From assembly GCA_030686995.1 (NCBI GenBank), contig CM060697.1, forward strand, positions 42,875,015-42,939,014: a stretch of 64,000 nucleotides of DNA, read 5' to 3'. Position 1 is the first letter of the stretch. Each line of letters starts with the position of its first letter. This document shows, in pieces, positions 10,910 through 22,382 of this stretch. Source of the DNA: Artemisia argyi (lineage: Eukaryota > Streptophyta > Magnoliopsida > Asterales > Asteraceae). Made by a program: the position numbers and the translations under genes. The notes below the pieces were generated by a model that saw nothing but the letters and a program-made list of their open reading frames with translations, had not been told where the DNA came from and searched no databases.

Positions 10910-12080
10910 AAACTATTGAGGCATTGTTTGATTCTTTATTTAGGCTACCCTTGATATGTTGAATTGTAATACTAAGGTTCGAATAAGGATGTTGGAAGAT
11001 ATTGATACAGATGTTTCCTATGATGTTTATGTGGAAAATTCTGGAACTGGAGAACTATAAAGCGATCTTGTTTTAGACCAAAATACATTTTCCACACTTA
11101 CTATGAAATCTTCGTATCGATTTCTTCCTTGCCCCTTACTTGAATTTTAGCGTGCCAATTTTATGTATCGTGCATATTGTAAATAGAAAAAGGAACAATG
11201 TCTTAGGTAACATAGCGGTTGGTTCGGGCAACATACTCATGCCAGGTTTACATACAAAAGAATCTCGCTTTGAAAAGGGGACGATGTTTTGGAATGGCTT
11301 CCATATTTTTTTTAGCTCACTACAGAAATTCGGTTAATTTGTAATTTTATCAAATTTTTTTTTTCAGTTGGTAGAATGCATTGCACTGATAACTTGAATA
11401 TTTAATATTGCCCGCATTTCATACATCTAATACAGTCTAGCGAGGGGATAGAAGTGTGTGTATCTAACGCAGTACAACATATGATGAATGTAGACTTGAA
11501 AGGCGGTTTGAATAAAACATGGGCATGAATTGTGGTAAAAGTGATCCATAAAAGGAAAATTGTACAGGTTAGTTTTCGGGCTACAAATGAGACTTTAGTT
11601 TGTAGGCTTGCACTAAAGATTTTTTCCTTTTAGTAAAGTGTTGTTGTATGTCTAATTTGGATAATAGTTGTGTAACTATGATGATTAGGAAACCCATTGC
11701 GCCGCAATTTTAGTATATATCCATTGCGATATCTGAGCCACCGAATATGTATCCTAATTCCGTTTACTGAGGCACTATTCATTCTTTTATTTAGACTGTA
11801 CGGGGTATGCCAAATAGCCATGCTTATGTTGGGATATGGAAAATGGGAGAAAATGATAGACATGCTTTCTAGGCTGCTTGCATCCCGGAAAATATTTGTA
11901 TCGATTTTTCCCATTCTTCTTACCCCGATGTTAGTGTACCCATTTTACATGTTGTGCATAGTCTAAATAAGAAATAGACGTTGTCTTGGTAAACACCTCT
12001 TTTTTTGTCAGAATTTGTTAGCAACAGGAGGTTTTGATTTGAAATGATTGCGGCATTATGAAATAGCTTTGCTTTCTTTT
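10910..12080 (+). repeat. Imperfect direct duplication, unit ~0.8 kb
   Basis: 10910-10975 (CTATTGAGGCATTGTTTGATTC onward) resembles 11757-11823 (TTTACTGAGGCACTATTCATTC). 11110-11215 (TCGTATCGATTTCTTCCTTG, CATATTGTAAATAG) resembles 11893-11995 (TTGTATCGATTTTTCCCATT, CATAGTCTAAATAAG). The order is the same with a ~790-bp offset. The open frames across it (for example 11697-11966) have stops in the partner copy and no family features, so I call it non-coding. Confidence 0.6.
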
Positions 12081-13027
12081 CCGGTAAGCTCCACCTTCTC
12101 ATTCATTCATGGTGGTTACTTAGATTTATGGTTGTGTTCTTTGGGTCTGATATATGAATTTATTGCATAACGTCGGACCACGTTTAAAGCACGAGCAAAA
12201 TATTGGCTCAGGAATGTTGGCAATCCAGTTGTACAGGTCAATTGCATTTAATCTAGACGCAGTCTCCAGTCGAGATCAAACATAAAGTATTTGTAAAGAT
12301 TTTTTTGAAGTATTTATGAAACATTTTTTATTTACAAATCTTTCAATGTATAATCATTGTATGGTATGCTAATTCTACTCCTTTCTTGTAAATGTTATAT
12401 ATACATGAGGGTATGTATTGTGTATCTATTTTTTTTATATTGGTGTTAAATGAGGGAATGTGTTATATATCAGCATTGATTGCTAACCTTATTTTTATTT
12501 GTTATCGATCTTATTCATTGTAGAAAAGCATCTTTCAACTACAGCGGTTGTAAGGGCAAAATCAAAGCCATCTTTAATAAGCGATAGACCAAAGGATGAG
12601 GTGTGTTTATTCTTTTCTACTATCAAATTAGCAAGTTTAAAATTACTAAACAACTCAACAAATCCTTATCATTACTCATAATATGATAGTAAACAGCAAG
12701 ATCAATAGGAAAACTTAACCTCTTCATTTTAGGGCTAATTCGCATATACCTATTCTCTAATTAACTGGTCAATGAGTATTTTATGAAAATGTGTCCTAAG
12801 TTCAATTTCAACTCTTAATTAAAGGTAACTTAAACGTGTATCCATTGCTTAGTGTTTAGTCATAACAAACAATTAGTCGGCCAGTACCTAACAGGGGTGG
12901 ATGGGTTTGGGTTTCTCCTAGAGTATGATCTAAACATTTTGAGGGAATTCTGATATGGTTAGCTAGAAAAAAAGTTGCTATTGAGACACTAATAAGATGG
13001 ACGAGCGATTTTTAAGATTGCTATAAA
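12081..13027. other. Non-coding interval, nothing recognised
   Basis: AT-rich DNA without a recognisable gene or repeat. A 77-bp stretch at 12524-12600 is bounded by TTGTAG and GTGTGT like an exon, but nothing supports it further. The right edge is the target site of the Tat-type element. Confidence 0.4.
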
Positions 13028-13032
13028 GTCAC

Positions 13033-13625
13033 TGATTGTGCAAAAAGTGTGATGTGTTAAGATTGGGCTTGATTACACGATGGGCCATCCTTGATGGACT
13101 ATCTGCTATATGAGTTATGCACTAATCCTAGTGATAGATTTGTTCCTTGCACAAATGAAAGTAAACTGTTAGCCTTACCATGGGGACGGACCCCACGATT
13201 AAGCTCTGGCCTGAGATTAGGTATTCATATTGTCAGAGAAAAATGCATGTATTGGGGTGTGTGAGAAAGTCATACCTTGCGAATGTGTACAAAGGTTTCC
13301 TTTTATAGGTGGTTGAAATACTAGGGTTCCCTAGTATTTCGCATATCATTGTAGTGGTCGGGGTGGGACCCTTGTCGGGCAAGGGTCCGTAGCTTAATCA
13401 TGACTGTGGACGTAGATCATCTTCCAAACCATGAGTAGATCCGTGAGCTTACTTCGGAAGTGCCGCTTAGATGATCTGCGTACGTCCTTAGAAATCCAGA
13501 CCGCGCCTTTGCTCGTAGTTTGGGCTTTTAGCGATGTCCAGTGTTTCTATTTGTTGGGCCGGGACCCAGCTATGTATAATATGGCCCAGGCCCAGTAAGC
13601 CTGCTATTCATATTATACGTCATCA
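13033..13625 (-). repeat. 3' LTR of the Tat-type element (left copy)
   Basis: 593 bp, collinear with 28450-29045. It contains a TATA-like CCTTTTATAGGTGG near 13302 on the plus strand. Its inner end (GTCATCA on the plus strand) is followed by the element's polypurine tract. TSD GTCAC lies at 13028-13032. Confidence 0.88.
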
Positions 13626-13640
13626 AGTCCCCGTGGTCTA
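13626..13640 (-). other. Polypurine tract of the Tat-type element
   Basis: On the minus strand GACCACGGGGACT lies directly before the LTR start TGATGACG. This is the expected place for plus-strand priming and supports minus-strand orientation. Confidence 0.65.
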
Positions 13641-14062
13641 GTATGTTCATTGCACGTGTTCTTTTTCTAACGTCCGATGAATATTTCTAGACTAAGATTC
13701 TAGTCACTCCGCTCTTGGCTCGTGGCTTCTCCGTGGCGCATCGTTTTGGTCATCGGGTGAGATCGTGGGGGACGTGGACCGTCTTTAGTCCTTTAACCTC
13801 CTGACTGATTTGACCCTTTGAATTTTTGCTTTGCTGTCACCCTTATCTTCTACTGCTGATCGTACCCGTTGATTGAAGCGTTCTTGGCACGTGTCATGTG
13901 CCAGATCTTTTGAATATACCGCAGTTATAAATACTTTGGTTGGTGTGTTACTATTCCTTTTTTCTATTCTTTCTCATCCGCCTTTTAGAGAGTCCTTCCA
14001 AGTTTTCAGTTTTTTTGCCACGTTTCAACTCATACATTGTCTTCTCAAATTTCAATATTTCC

Positions 14063-14749
14063 ATGGTGAAAATTACGGAGCCTAAATCTTGTTTGACGCC
14101 TGGGGGCCTCAAGGACTTATGTCGTAAGTTTCACATTCGTTCAATAGCCCATCCCCTTTTACCTGGTCCCGATCAAACCATTAATCAGTATCCGTCTGGG
14201 AAAATTGGTCTTTACAACCGGTTTTTTGATTATGCCAATCTTCATTTGCCACTATCCGTTTTCTTTGTTGAGATTCTAAAGTATTACCACGTCAATATTT
14301 ATCAACTCTCTGTTATTGGAGCGTCCAAGGTTTCTCATTTTGAAATCATGTGTCGTGTTCACAACATTGTGCCGACAGTTGTGTTGTTCTGGCGACTTTA
14401 TGTCAATTCCATAAAGAATGGGTGGATCTTGTTTAGCAAATGTGCGAAGGACACTGGTACTTGCTACCCCAAGGGTTTGAATTCTGTCAAGTGCTAGAGT
14501 GATTGTTTTTTCTAGGTTGATGAGTTTACCTACCCAAATATTTTTCCTTGGTATTCTGGTGATAGTGTTGAGAAGGATCCGGTTCCCCGGTCTGGTGAGT
14601 ACAATGATGAAGAGGGTACCACCTTCATTAATAAACAAGCTCCGTTCCGCAAGTATCCGAAGGCTTTTATTTATTGGGTCGGCCTAAGCCGCTATTATCG
14701 GCTGAGGGAGGACGTCTACCCCGTGTATCGTCTTAAAGAAGAAGGTTAG
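14063..14749 (+). pseudogene. Antisense ORF of the Tat element ('putative gypsy-type transposon' domain protein)
   Basis: A continuous frame of about 228 codons from ATG 14063 is antisense to the element and lies just inside its 3' LTR. It has the hallmarks of the plant 'putative transposase, gypsy type' family (PF04195-like): LCRKFHIRSIAHPLLP, then IGLYNRFFDYANLHLPLS, FFVEILKYYHVNIYQLS and FEIMCRVHNIVPTVVLFW. The tail FIYWVGLSRYYRLREDVYPV continues the family. Two in-frame TAG codons (14495-14497 and 14513-14515) break it, and it ends at TAG 14747 or at a possible splice donor there. The biochemical role of the family is not established. The position matches the antisense ORFs described for Tat elements. 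Upstream in-frame codons from 13940 are probably not translated. Confidence 0.75.
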
Positions 14750-14987
14750 CATTTTCTTGTTTATCTTTTCCTATTGCATGTTTAGTTCTTCTTCTGATTT
14801 TTGTTGTCATCCGTGCTGAGATAGACCCGTAGGCTTTTATTAGTTACTTGAGTCCAGATGAGGCAAAGATTGATGAAAGGCAGAGAGCGGAGTTGAGAGA
14901 GTCATTAAGCGCCTCTACTAACTTAGAATAGTCTAACGGGATGTGGCCGGTCAGAACTTACATCCCCCCTCATTCATTAAGCAAGTA

Positions 14988-16028
14988 TGTTTGGTAGGTG
15001 GTCGTTCGTTAAAATTTTCACACGAATGGTGATAGTCCTAAGGCCAATTCCTATCACCAAACACACCCTTATCCACTATGGGTCCTATGGTCAATTCTCC
15101 TAGTCTCAATGGAACTACTAAACATCATCACTACTAAAACGAAGGTGTCCTAAGACGTACTAAAAAAGTATTCAAATAAAACAAATGCATATACAAGAAA
15201 ATTATATCATAACAAAAACAATTTCATAACTAGGCTAACACCAAAGGTGTTTAGCCAATCATGTTTATAAATGCAGAAAATTCAATGTTTAACATGATTA
15301 ATGAAAACATAAATTCAATACAAAGAAAATAAATGATAAAACTTATGATTGAAGTTTGAATTCTCCCTTGGAAATGACTTGTGTGCTTGCAGAACTTCGT
15401 CCTCCTTGCTGCCAAATTCCTTCCTGACTTCTGTGTGAGTGAAAGTTATGTTGAAATGCGGAATTAGGGCATGTATTTATAGTCTCGACTTTGCTACGGT
15501 GTAGCCATTAGGTCTAGCTATGTCGTAGCCTTTGTTATTTCCAACTACGCGGTAGTTGGATCTTCAGCTACGTCCGTAGAACTCTCCTTAACACATCTAC
15601 GGCATAGTCAAATGAGGGACTACACCGTAACTTCCTCAAGGAGTCCAAAAATCCATCAAAGTATGGGATAAAAGATCTACGGCATAGCTCCCTTGATAGC
15701 TACGCCCGTAGAAGTCTCGTAGTGGCATCTACGCCATAGTCCATAGAGCAAACTACGCCGTAGGTCTCGGTCAACGTTGACTTCTGTCTTCAGTGTAACT
15801 ACGGCATAGGCATAAAGTGCCTCTATGCCGTAGTTAGTGTAACTTTTGCATACTTCAATATTTTTCTATTAAAACCTTCCAATTCCGCGTCCTTTCGTTC
15901 CAAGGCTCATTTTTAACCTGAAAATAGAATATAAACAAATAAGAGTATATATCATAATAAAATGTTACAAAAGATGAGAATATTGGGGGGAAATTAACAC
16001 TAAATCTTATAAGTATTTGATGTTATCA
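14988..16028 (-). mobile_element. LTR-like block C inside the Tat element
   Basis: On the minus strand it opens TGATAACATCAAATACTTAT, has a TATA box (ACTATAAATAC, plus-strand 15473-15482) and then GGCTAAACACC...GGTGTTAGCC. The same features appear in the same order in block D (61696-62935). Upstream of the TATA box (plus strand 15490-15845) lies an array of CTACGGCATAG/CTACGCCGTAG palindromes. The low-coordinate edge is uncertain; TGTTTGG at 14988 would give a TG...CA unit, but its flanks (AAGTA and CTCAC) do not match. It is probably a solo LTR or fragment of another gypsy-like family. No coding sequence was seen. Confidence 0.5.
15490..15845. repeat. CTACGCCGTAG / CTACGGCATAG palindrome array in block C
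   Basis: About fourteen copies of a 10-12 bp near-palindrome with core TACGSCGTA or TACGGCATA, spaced 15-40 bp apart in ordinary AT-rich DNA. They sit upstream of the block's TATA box, where LTR enhancers lie. Block D has the equivalent array with ATACGCCGTAT. Confidence 0.75.
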
Positions 16029-18149
16029 CTCACCCTTTTGTTATACTTATAACATGTTTGGGTCATGCCCTTTGTGTGCGCGTCTTACTCACGTATATGT
16101 ATGTTTTTGCATAGTATAATATTGAAAACATGTAAAAGTAAATAAGTAAAGGTAGCTAGGCTCTACTTGTTTTATTAAAAATTATTAAAGTAATTACAAT
16201 AGTAGGATTTTTCATACACACGTTTATTGTTGCATTCACTTGAGTGATCCTACTTATTACAATATTTCTTTATCCTTGTCCGTGTTCCATGCTTGCGGAA
16301 GTAGATCTTTGTGCTTGCCTATTGACTTGTTGTGCGTCCTTGTTTTCATTTTGGCTTCTATTTGTGCCTGAGTGTGTACTTAGTCCGGAGACTTAGTAGA
16401 ACCTGGTAGTGCAGATCTTGCGTAAGACCAAGGGTTGCTTTGTTAATTTGGCGGTTTTACACCATGAGATAGGGCACTTGGCTAACCTTTCCTTTCCTTT
16501 CATGGTTTTTTCCACCACCTACAATCCTAGCCGCAAACGGGTCCTATTTTATGCATATAAGCCAGGCAGCAATTAAGGGTAGAAAATTCATTGATTTTCA
16601 TCCCTGGTTGTTTTATGTCTTAGGGTGAAGTCTCTTGACATTTGGGGATCTATGGCGTCCCCAATGTATGCTTTCCATCCGTCCCTATGAACGCATGCTC
16701 ATCCAAATTCTGTCTCCCACGTCATTATGTCTCCGTTATCCATTCTCTCCGCACCTGTTTGTTATTGATGGTCGCGTCCTGCAACCGTTAGCTAGGTGTC
16801 CGATAGGAGTCTATCTCCGAATCCGCGACGATTATGGTTGATACGTGTGCACGGATGAAATGGATGGAAAATGATGTTGAGGGGAACTTGGATGAATCAG
16901 GTTTGTAGAGCATTATGGTCTAATGTTATCAGTCGTAATTTAAGAACGACTAAATTTATTAGTAGACACTTAAGAACATATTCGGGTTCCGGTACCGCCT
17001 TTGATCTCTGATGTTAGTTATCGATTTTAGCGCCACGCCTTGATGATCCATAATTTGATACAGAATGATCGTAATTACATGGCGTTTTGTCAGTGAATTA
17101 CGATTGTCGTGTTCAATAGACAACCTTTTGTTGTAACGTTTTGGCAACGTTTTCATCCTTTCTTGAGGGAGTATTGACAGATCTTGTATGCTTTGGTTGT
17201 TTTGATTCTGAGGTTGATTGTTTCCTCTTCTTTTGATGGCTATTTATAGCAGATGAATCTTAGCATTTCTTGATTTGAGGATATTTTCCTATATGCATTT
17301 ATGACTGGTAAGCACATGCATAGGCTTTTGTTTGATAGGTTTGAAGAAAAGTACGTAGTTTCATCATTCCAGTGCTTTGGAAAGGAACACATATTTGTGC
17401 TTCCAAGGCCTTCCCTGTTTAAACCGCCTTGCGGACTAGGTTTTGTTAGCGTTGGTGTTTAGTCTTTCCGGTATCGTGTGCTTCCGGCCGTTCATAGACT
17501 AGCTGATGATAGTCCGTTCCTTTAATTATTCACGGTGGTCTGTCTTTGTGTTTGTCTCTTAGCTACCTTGCGAAGGGGATTCTTTTTATCCCGAAGTTTT
17601 TGCTTGTTATTCCCATCAATGCCGCAGGTAGTACTTTCCTCCTACCGCTTATCCATCCTCACCGAGGCTATGGTTGTTGCTGGCGTTCGTAGTTAATCTT
17701 CGAGCATTATGGTTGTAGGTATGACGGATCATGTGTTGTTTAGTTGGAGATCATCTCCATTCTCTTTTCTAAGTATTGAGTGACCCGTGCGACTTAGCTG
17801 TATCAGCTTTCTTGTTTGTTCTTATTTGTCTTATAATTTTTCGATTATTTCCAAGAGAAAGTGTTATGGTTACAGCTGATTCGTTCTTCTTCTGAAGATG
17901 ACGGTTCTTGGAACCATGCTTGGTAACAACTTGTGTTTACAGAATATCGGTCCTTTCCTAATGTGGAACTTGTTTGTTTTTATCATTGTTTTTTTTTTGT
18001 ATATCGTCGAACGGTCTTTAGGGCAATCTTCCTGATTGTTCTTTCGAGCCACCTTGCGGTGTTCCCTAGCGGGTTCGCGGTTAGAGCTGTTTTTCCGTTT
18101 ATGATTGCATTCTCACTAGTTGCAAGACAGAGGTTAGTTTCCCCATCTT
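16029..18149. other. Tat interior without recognisable coding
   Basis: This is where pol should lie downstream of gag on the minus strand. I see no YxDD-type RT motif, integrase zinc finger or catalytic triad in either strand. Scattered short open frames (for example 16635-16841 plus, 17933-18220 plus) show no family features. The interval is more GC-rich than the flanks, so it may be decayed coding DNA or more of the antisense transcript. Confidence 0.45.
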
Positions 18150-18783
18150 GGATTTCGAACCACTATTTCCTCCTAGTAGAAGGACATAGTTGCCTTTACC
18201 GTTTCATCTATGTATTCTAGGGCGTTGCTCAGTAGGTGTTTAACGAATCCTGGGTTGGAGATTCTATGTATAAATTCCGCGGCCTTTGTTGTATCCAATA
18301 TCCTTTCGCCTTTCTGCTTTCTGCCAGAAATCTTTTTGTGAAATCTTCTATCGATTCTTTTTTCTTCTGCTTGGGGTACCAGATTTCTGTAACATTTTAG
18401 TGTGTTTTTCCTTTTTGAGAAACTTTTCCAGGAACATCTCTCTTAGTTTTCGGTAGTTACTGACGGATTCTGGTAGAAGATCATCGAACCAATCTCTAGC
18501 AGGTCCGATGAGCATAGACCGGAGTGCAAGGCATTTGGTAGTCATGTCCCAGTGCTTCGCCCAGGCTAACACCTAGAACATTTTGATGTGATCTTCGAGA
18601 TCCTTGTTTCCGTCAAATTATTTTATGTGGCTAGGTATGTATGGATTTTTTAACTTGTCCGCCGCCTTGCTAATGTTATGGGTGAACAGGTCAGTTTCCT
18701 CGGGTACGTACGACTTCACATGTTTATTATCCTTACTGTTTGGCCTTTGTTTCTTTTTCTCTGGTACCTTGCTTTCACTTCTT
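18150..18783 (-). pseudogene. Ty3/gypsy gag remnant of the Tat element (interrupted)
   Basis: Minus-strand reading gives YVPEETDLF, then SHIK, a stop, FDGNKDLEDHIKMF and a stop, then WAKHWDMTTKCLALRSML, ARDWFDDLLPESVSNYRKL and MFLEKFL. Further on comes RISNPGFVKHLL. The order (PSHIK-x-FDG-x-x-D-x-EDH, then A-R-x-WFDDLPPES, then xNPxxxKxL) is that of plant gypsy gag (Retrotrans_gag), the capsid protein that packages element RNA. At least two in-frame stops and a frameshift near 18340 make it a pseudogene. The N-terminal part is displaced to 27848-28449 by the Sirevirus inserted at 18784. Confidence 0.75.
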
Positions 18784-20107
18784 TGTGGAAAACTAGAAGG
18801 GGGGTTGAATAGTTTTACGTCTTTTTAATTTGTTATAAAAGATAGTTTTAGTGTTTTCTTAGTTTTTAAAATTTAGATTCGATAATATGTGATCTCAAGT
18901 CTTGCACAATATAAACAACTACCAATAAGTAAGATATAGCAATGATAAGTAATGAAATAAATAAGAGATGGAAAGATCGAACCGCGAGACAAGAGATTTA
19001 TAGTGGTTCGGCTACAAGGACACCTTCCTTGCCCTACTCCACTCCCCGAGCACCTAACTTGAGAGTTTTCTTCACTATATCAACAAGCTCCCTTATGGCG
19101 GAGAAAACCTTACACAACAATTTACACACCACAACTTCTTCACAACTAAATCACAACTTCTTCACACCAATCTACTTCACAACTAACTACTTCACGCCTA
19201 TCTTCTTCACACCAATTTACTTCACAACTAACAACTTCACACCTAGCTTCTTCACTACAATCTAATTCCTAACTTTTCTTCTTCACATCAAACAACTAAC
19301 TAATCACACAATCAATATACCTAGCACAACTATCTACAATCAAATATTCACAACAATCTTCACAAAGAATTATGTAAACAATCTTGATGATGCACAAACA
19401 ACTTGGATGTGGAGGTCACAACAAGTTGTAATACTTCTTGTCTTGGAGGATAGAAGTATTCTTTTCTTGCACTTGAGAGGATGATGTTTGAAGCACTTTG
19501 AAACAAACAATTACGTAATTAGGATCAAAGGATTAAGAGAATAGAAATGGGGATCTAGAACAGAAAGTTTAGAAGTGCAAAAGGTGAGAAAATTATGTGG
19601 AATGCACCAGTATTTATAGGGAGAAAATTTACTGTTCTGGAGTGTGGCCGGTCCCCTTAATTAGGGGACGGTCCCCTTAATGATTAAGGGGGCCGCCTAG
19701 TATAATTAAGGGAGCCGCCCTCCTGAACGTTGGATTTTCTTGTCCTTTTGTGAGGGAAATTTTTCTGGATAAAATTTGCCATTTTTGGTTGGAAATTTGA
19801 AATCATATATTTATAATGAATTAAACATATTCTTTTAATTCCAAAAGTAATTTTGTAAAAGATATAGAATGTTTAATACATTTTATAAAAATTCTAGTGA
19901 TTAGAAAAATTTCCTTTGATCATGAAATGCAATAAACACTTTGTTTATTCATACCTTAAGTGATATGGATACAAAGACAAATATTAAGCACTAAAAACTT
20001 GTTTACGTCATAAGTTTTAGATTAATGAGTTTATGCTTTGTAATTATCAAAACATAGAGATATTGTTAATATGCTAACAATATTTTTACACATTATTTAT
20101 GTCAACA
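18784..20107 (-). repeat. 3' LTR of Sirevirus 1
   Basis: 1324 bp. In the sense (minus) direction it holds a palindromic cluster (plus 19650-19720) with repeated CCCCTTAAT/ATTAAGGGGG, then a TATA box (plus TATTTATAG, 19611-19619) and a CTTCACA-rich stretch (19105-19290). It carries about 36 bp of extra palindromic repeat compared with the other LTR. Confidence 0.93.
19650..19720 (-). promoter_or_regulatory. Palindromic CCCCTTAAT/ATTAAGGGG cluster and TATA in 3' LTR
   Basis: GGTCCCCTTAAT twice, then ATTAAGGGGGCCGCC and AATTAAGGGAGCCGCC, just upstream (sense) of the TATA box at 19611-19619. The 5' LTR has a shortened version at 27420-27460 before its TATA at 27381-27389. Sirevirus LTRs are known to carry palindromic repeats in U3. 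A third copy lies inside the element at 21591-21641. Confidence 0.75.
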
Positions 20108-20300
20108 ATCTCCCCCTTTTTGATGATTACAAAACCTTAAACTCATTAGATCTAAAAAATAATTTTTAGACGAGTATTATTAGAGTTTAACATTCTCTTC
20201 TCCCCCTTTTTGTAAAATCAAAAAGGTTAGGCCGAGTAAGCTTCGTGAAAGAAGATTAAACGGGTAGAATGCTCCCCCTTGATGTATGCTCCCCCTCATT
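20108..20300 (-). other. Polypurine tracts of Sirevirus 1
   Basis: On the minus strand AAAAAGGGGGAGAT abuts the 3' LTR (20108-20121). Similar G5-AG tracts recur near 20199, 20271 and 20288. One tract adjoining the LTR primes plus-strand synthesis. Extra upstream copies are a recognised Sirevirus feature. Confidence 0.85.
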
Positions 20301-20362
20301 TGAGAGCACCAAGGGAACGAGCTATGGAAATCTTGGCTACACAAAATATTTGAAGAGAACAA

Positions 20363-20498
<136 letters not shown>

Positions 20499-20704
20499 AA
20501 GCAATAATTATGCAAATAAAAATAGATTCATTCAAGCATCATAGAAATGATTAGCATTACAACATTCAATATACTTAAAGCATATTGATTACAATGAAAC
20601 AAAAGAAAAGACATAGTCCTATATTGCCTAAGAGAGCACTTGGACTTGCTTGCAACCCATGGTTGGTTGTTTTATTTGCTTGAAGGAGAACATAAACATA
20701 AAGC

Positions 20705-21409
20705 TTAGTTGTTAGATGGAGAGGGATATGGAGTGGGGTATGGAGCGGAAGAGGTGGATCTTACGATGTTGTATCGTGTTAAGGGTGGTATGGGATGAGG
20801 ACGAGTGAGGAGATATTCAATCCAAGAAATATCTTCACTCAAGTATAGGATTTGTTTTTTAAGGAAGATGCAACAAGGGCAATAGTGAGTGTGGTTTGTA
20901 ACTTGATCCAAGTTGAGAGAGTGAGGTAGGAAATTGTTGTAGGGTGATGATGGAGGTTGCCCTTTGTTGCGTTGTGCAAGATGCATGGCATTGAGATCAC
21001 TAAGATCATGGATTTAGGATATTTCATCACAGAACTTTTGCTTTTCCATGGTAATGCGGAGAAAGTCATTGTGTTGATATGGATGAATTGGGTTTGTGTA
21101 GTTGGAATTGTAGTTGGATGGTTGATCAAACTTGTATAGATCATTACAAATGGTTGGAGGATGAGATGAGTTGTTTGGCATGAAGGAAGATGTTTGGCCA
21201 ATGTTGTATGGTTTGTAAAGAGGATCAAATGAATGTCCTTGTGAATTTGGTGTAAAGTTTGGGAAGTAAGTGGTTGGAGGTGTTGAGTGATTTCCAACTT
21301 CATTGGTTATGATGGATTTGTTTCGAGGGCTTTTTCTTCGCCAAACGGGTTTTTCCGTCATTCTTGCAAGCCTTGAGGCTTTTGGTTTTGGTTTGTTTGG
21401 AGAAGTCAT
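20705..21409 (-). pseudogene. Sirevirus 1 3' ORF (accessory, function unknown), one in-frame stop
   Basis: A minus-strand frame of about 234 codons runs from ATG 21409 to the stop at 20705, broken once by TAA at about 21014-21016. The N-terminus is basic (SPNKPKPKASRLARMT, then RRKSPRNKS). The middle is rich in Asn, Pro, Tyr and His, and the C-terminus is Pro/Ser-rich (PHPIPPLTRYNIV). I see no transmembrane segment, zinc knuckle or enzyme motif. It occupies the place between pol and the 3' LTR where Sireviruses may carry an extra or 'env-like' gene. A TATA-like ACTATAAATATCC lies about 40 bp before the ATG, and the LTR palindromic cluster recurs about 180 bp upstream. It may be an accessory ORF or a captured host fragment. 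Confidence 0.45.
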
Positions 21410-21443
21410 GAAGGGATGAATGGAGAGTGTGGAAGATCTGGGA

Positions 21444-21641
21444 TATTTATAGTGTAAGATTTGTGTGTTTATGGATGGATAAAGTTTGTTTGGGAGATTA
21501 GGACAAAATGTGTTGGTGAAAAATGGGAAATGTAGGTTGAAATGGGCTAAAAAGCAGAAAAGATTATGTAAACCCGACCATCAGATGGGCGGTCCCCTTA
21601 ATGATTAAGGGGGCCATCTTACAAAATTAAGGGGGCCGCCC
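21444..21641 (-). promoter_or_regulatory. Internal promoter-like segment before the 3' ORF
   Basis: On the minus strand GGGCGGCCCCCTTAATTTTG and GGCCCCCTTAATCATTAAGG (plus 21591-21641) are followed by CTATAAATATCC (plus TATTTATAG, 21444-21452) and the ATG at 21409. The ~50-bp palindromic block aligns with the LTR cluster at 19670-19720. This gives the 3' ORF the same two signals, in the same order, as the LTR promoter. Confidence 0.55.
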
Positions 21642-22382
21642 ATCTGGTGATTTCCAGATTGCCAGAATTGGTTTTTGGCAGAAAATTTGCAGAAAGGTTG
21701 TGTGTTTGGATTAGAATTCAAGCAAGTTCAACTCCTTGAGACAATATAGCATCTAATCTAACAATAATATAGCATGCATGCAACAACACTTAAGTAAAAG
21801 AGCAATCAAGCAATTAGTAATAAGCAAGAGAAGGCAAACAAAGGCAAGGGCACTTAATCTTCCTAGAGCAACTATCTTAGATCAAAGGCAAAGGTAACTA
21901 GTGAGTGGAAAACTAGTGATGGAGCAATATGACAACATTATTAGTGAATTTATCCTAGTGTGTGTCTATATGCAACAAATGTGGAGTTGTGATTGTTTCG
22001 ACTCCTAAATGCAAAGAGAGATAACGATCCTAAGAAACAATCCAAAAGATCTCCTTGATTCAATTTTTGCTCGATCATGAATGTCAAAGATATATATTAG
22101 ATTATATACCTTGACAATTTATGTGAGAGTTTATGCATGATTTTGAAAGACAATGTTTTTAGCATTAGTCAACAATGCAAGGAAAACGATGTTCATGTGA
22201 TTCCTAGATGTGAGAATAATTTTTAAAGAGAATTGATTGGGTTTTACAAAAGAGTTTATGCAAAGAAAATTAACTTTCCCAATCTTTAATTTTGTGCGAA
22301 ATAGATTCCTAGACTCAGAAGTGAAGAAGTGGATGAAAAGTAAATTTTATGCAAGTATAAATTTGTGTTAGTTCAATATAAT

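Noticed and set aside
12524..12600. A 77-bp exon bounded by AG and GT
   Set aside because: No neighbouring exons, no family match in the translation, and stops nearby.
13940..14062. N-terminal extension of the antisense ORF as a signal peptide
   Set aside because: The hydrophobic stretch lies before the methionine where family similarity starts and is probably untranslated leader.
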